Source of the DNA: Cyclobacteriaceae bacterium
Lineage (GTDB): Bacteria; Bacteroidota; Bacteroidia; Cytophagales; Cyclobacteriaceae
DNA length: 6,930 nucleotides
NCBI GenBank assembly: GCA_015492915.1
Contig: WGED01000630.1
Coordinates: 1-6,930 of the forward strand
Direction of reading: 5' to 3'
Shown here: piece after piece, positions 6,501-6,930 of the stretch
Layout: each line of letters begins with the position of its first letter
Position numbering within the stretch: position 1 is the first letter of the stretch
Position numbers and translations under genes: made by a program
The notes under the pieces: generated by a model
What the model was told of the DNA's origin: nothing
The model's input: only the letters and a program-made list of their open reading frames with translations
Database searches by the model: none

Positions 6501-6930
6501 CGAACTTTATTATGCTGCATAAAAATAGTTTTATTTTAAGGTAAGATTCACATACGACAAGAACGCTATCATGTCGGTAATTACAAATCAAAAACAGTAT
6601 ATACTACCATTAATTTTAGGATTTTATACACCAAATTCATTTAAAAACAGCATGTTAAAGAAATCACTGGTTGTTGGCATGCTGCATATAAAGTGATTGG
6701 AGCAATATGCCAAACCTATTCTGATCAGAAACTACTCACCCTTACGCCCGAATTAACCATTCGATTTTGAGGAATGAATACAGGAGCACCAAGAGAAAAG
6801 ACGGGTAATTTATTCAATTTGCCGATGCCATACAGAAATTGTTTATTATTGACATAATATATCATGATAATAGTGAAGGAGGAGACAGAAAAACCCACAG
6901 GTGACCAAGACAAATAAGGGTTCCGAAAAA
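6501..6930. other. AT-rich DNA without a convincing gene
   Basis: This right-hand stretch has stops in all frames at short intervals apart from one 62-codon TTG-started frame on the minus strand (6725-6913), which has no good ribosome-binding site or recognisable domain. ATGCTGCATA occurs twice in direct orientation (6512-6521 and 6679-6688), and AATCACT (6662-6668) is inverted at 6692-6698. These are short enough to be chance in such AT-rich DNA. It may be the decayed edge of a neighbouring gene that lies beyond the window. Confidence 0.5.

Noticed and set aside
6725..6913. 62-codon minus-strand frame starting at TTG
   Set aside because: The start is TTG with only a weak GGAA upstream, the product has no recognisable motif, and the surrounding AT-rich DNA favours chance frames. 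It could be a decayed fragment but I cannot support a gene.

Overview
The window looks like an accessory (genomic-island or defence-island) segment of a Gammaproteobacterium. Base composition is moderately AT-rich, with very AT-rich intergenic DNA on the right. The left edge carries decayed insertion-sequence DNA and an integron-attC-like hairpin of the kind common in marine and environmental gammaproteobacteria. No housekeeping gene, rRNA or tRNA is visible, so the host assignment is an inference from style only.

Layout, left to right. Positions 1-124 hold the in-frame tail of a decayed transposase on the minus strand. Positions 112-239 hold a small element bounded by 25-bp imperfect inverted repeats. 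Positions 240-358 hold unassigned structured DNA with one strong hairpin. Positions 363-420 hold an attC-like hairpin immediately after the stop of the last operon gene. Positions 424-6228 hold a tight three-gene minus-strand operon, transcribed right to left. Positions 6229-6930 are mostly non-coding: one possible 44-residue ORF overlapping the first operon gene, a nested palindromic block likely to be an operator or promoter, and AT-rich DNA without a convincing gene.

The operon, in order of transcription, encodes three proteins. The first is a membrane-anchored TerB_N/TerB/TerB_C protein of 757 aa. The second is a P-loop ATPase of the DUF2791/BrxD type of 441 aa. The third is an Lhr-like superfamily-2 helicase of 734 aa resembling BrxHI of BREX systems. 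The genes are separated by 4 bp and then overlap by 4 bp (ATGA), so they are almost certainly co-translated and work together. The ATPase and helicase resemble a pair found in some BREX types, but no BREX methyltransferase (PglX), phosphatase (PglZ) or BrxC lies between the visible module borders. I infer a compact DNA-processing anti-invader or stress module in which the TerB protein senses or scaffolds at the inner membrane and the ATPase/helicase pair acts on DNA. That function is inferred from families and gene order and is not demonstrated.

A 12-bp perfect inverted pair (TGTTATACGGCA at 411-422 and TGCCGTATAACA at 6430-6441) sits at both borders of the operon and resembles attC half-sites. 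This raises the possibility that the whole 6-kb module is or was a giant integron-type cassette.
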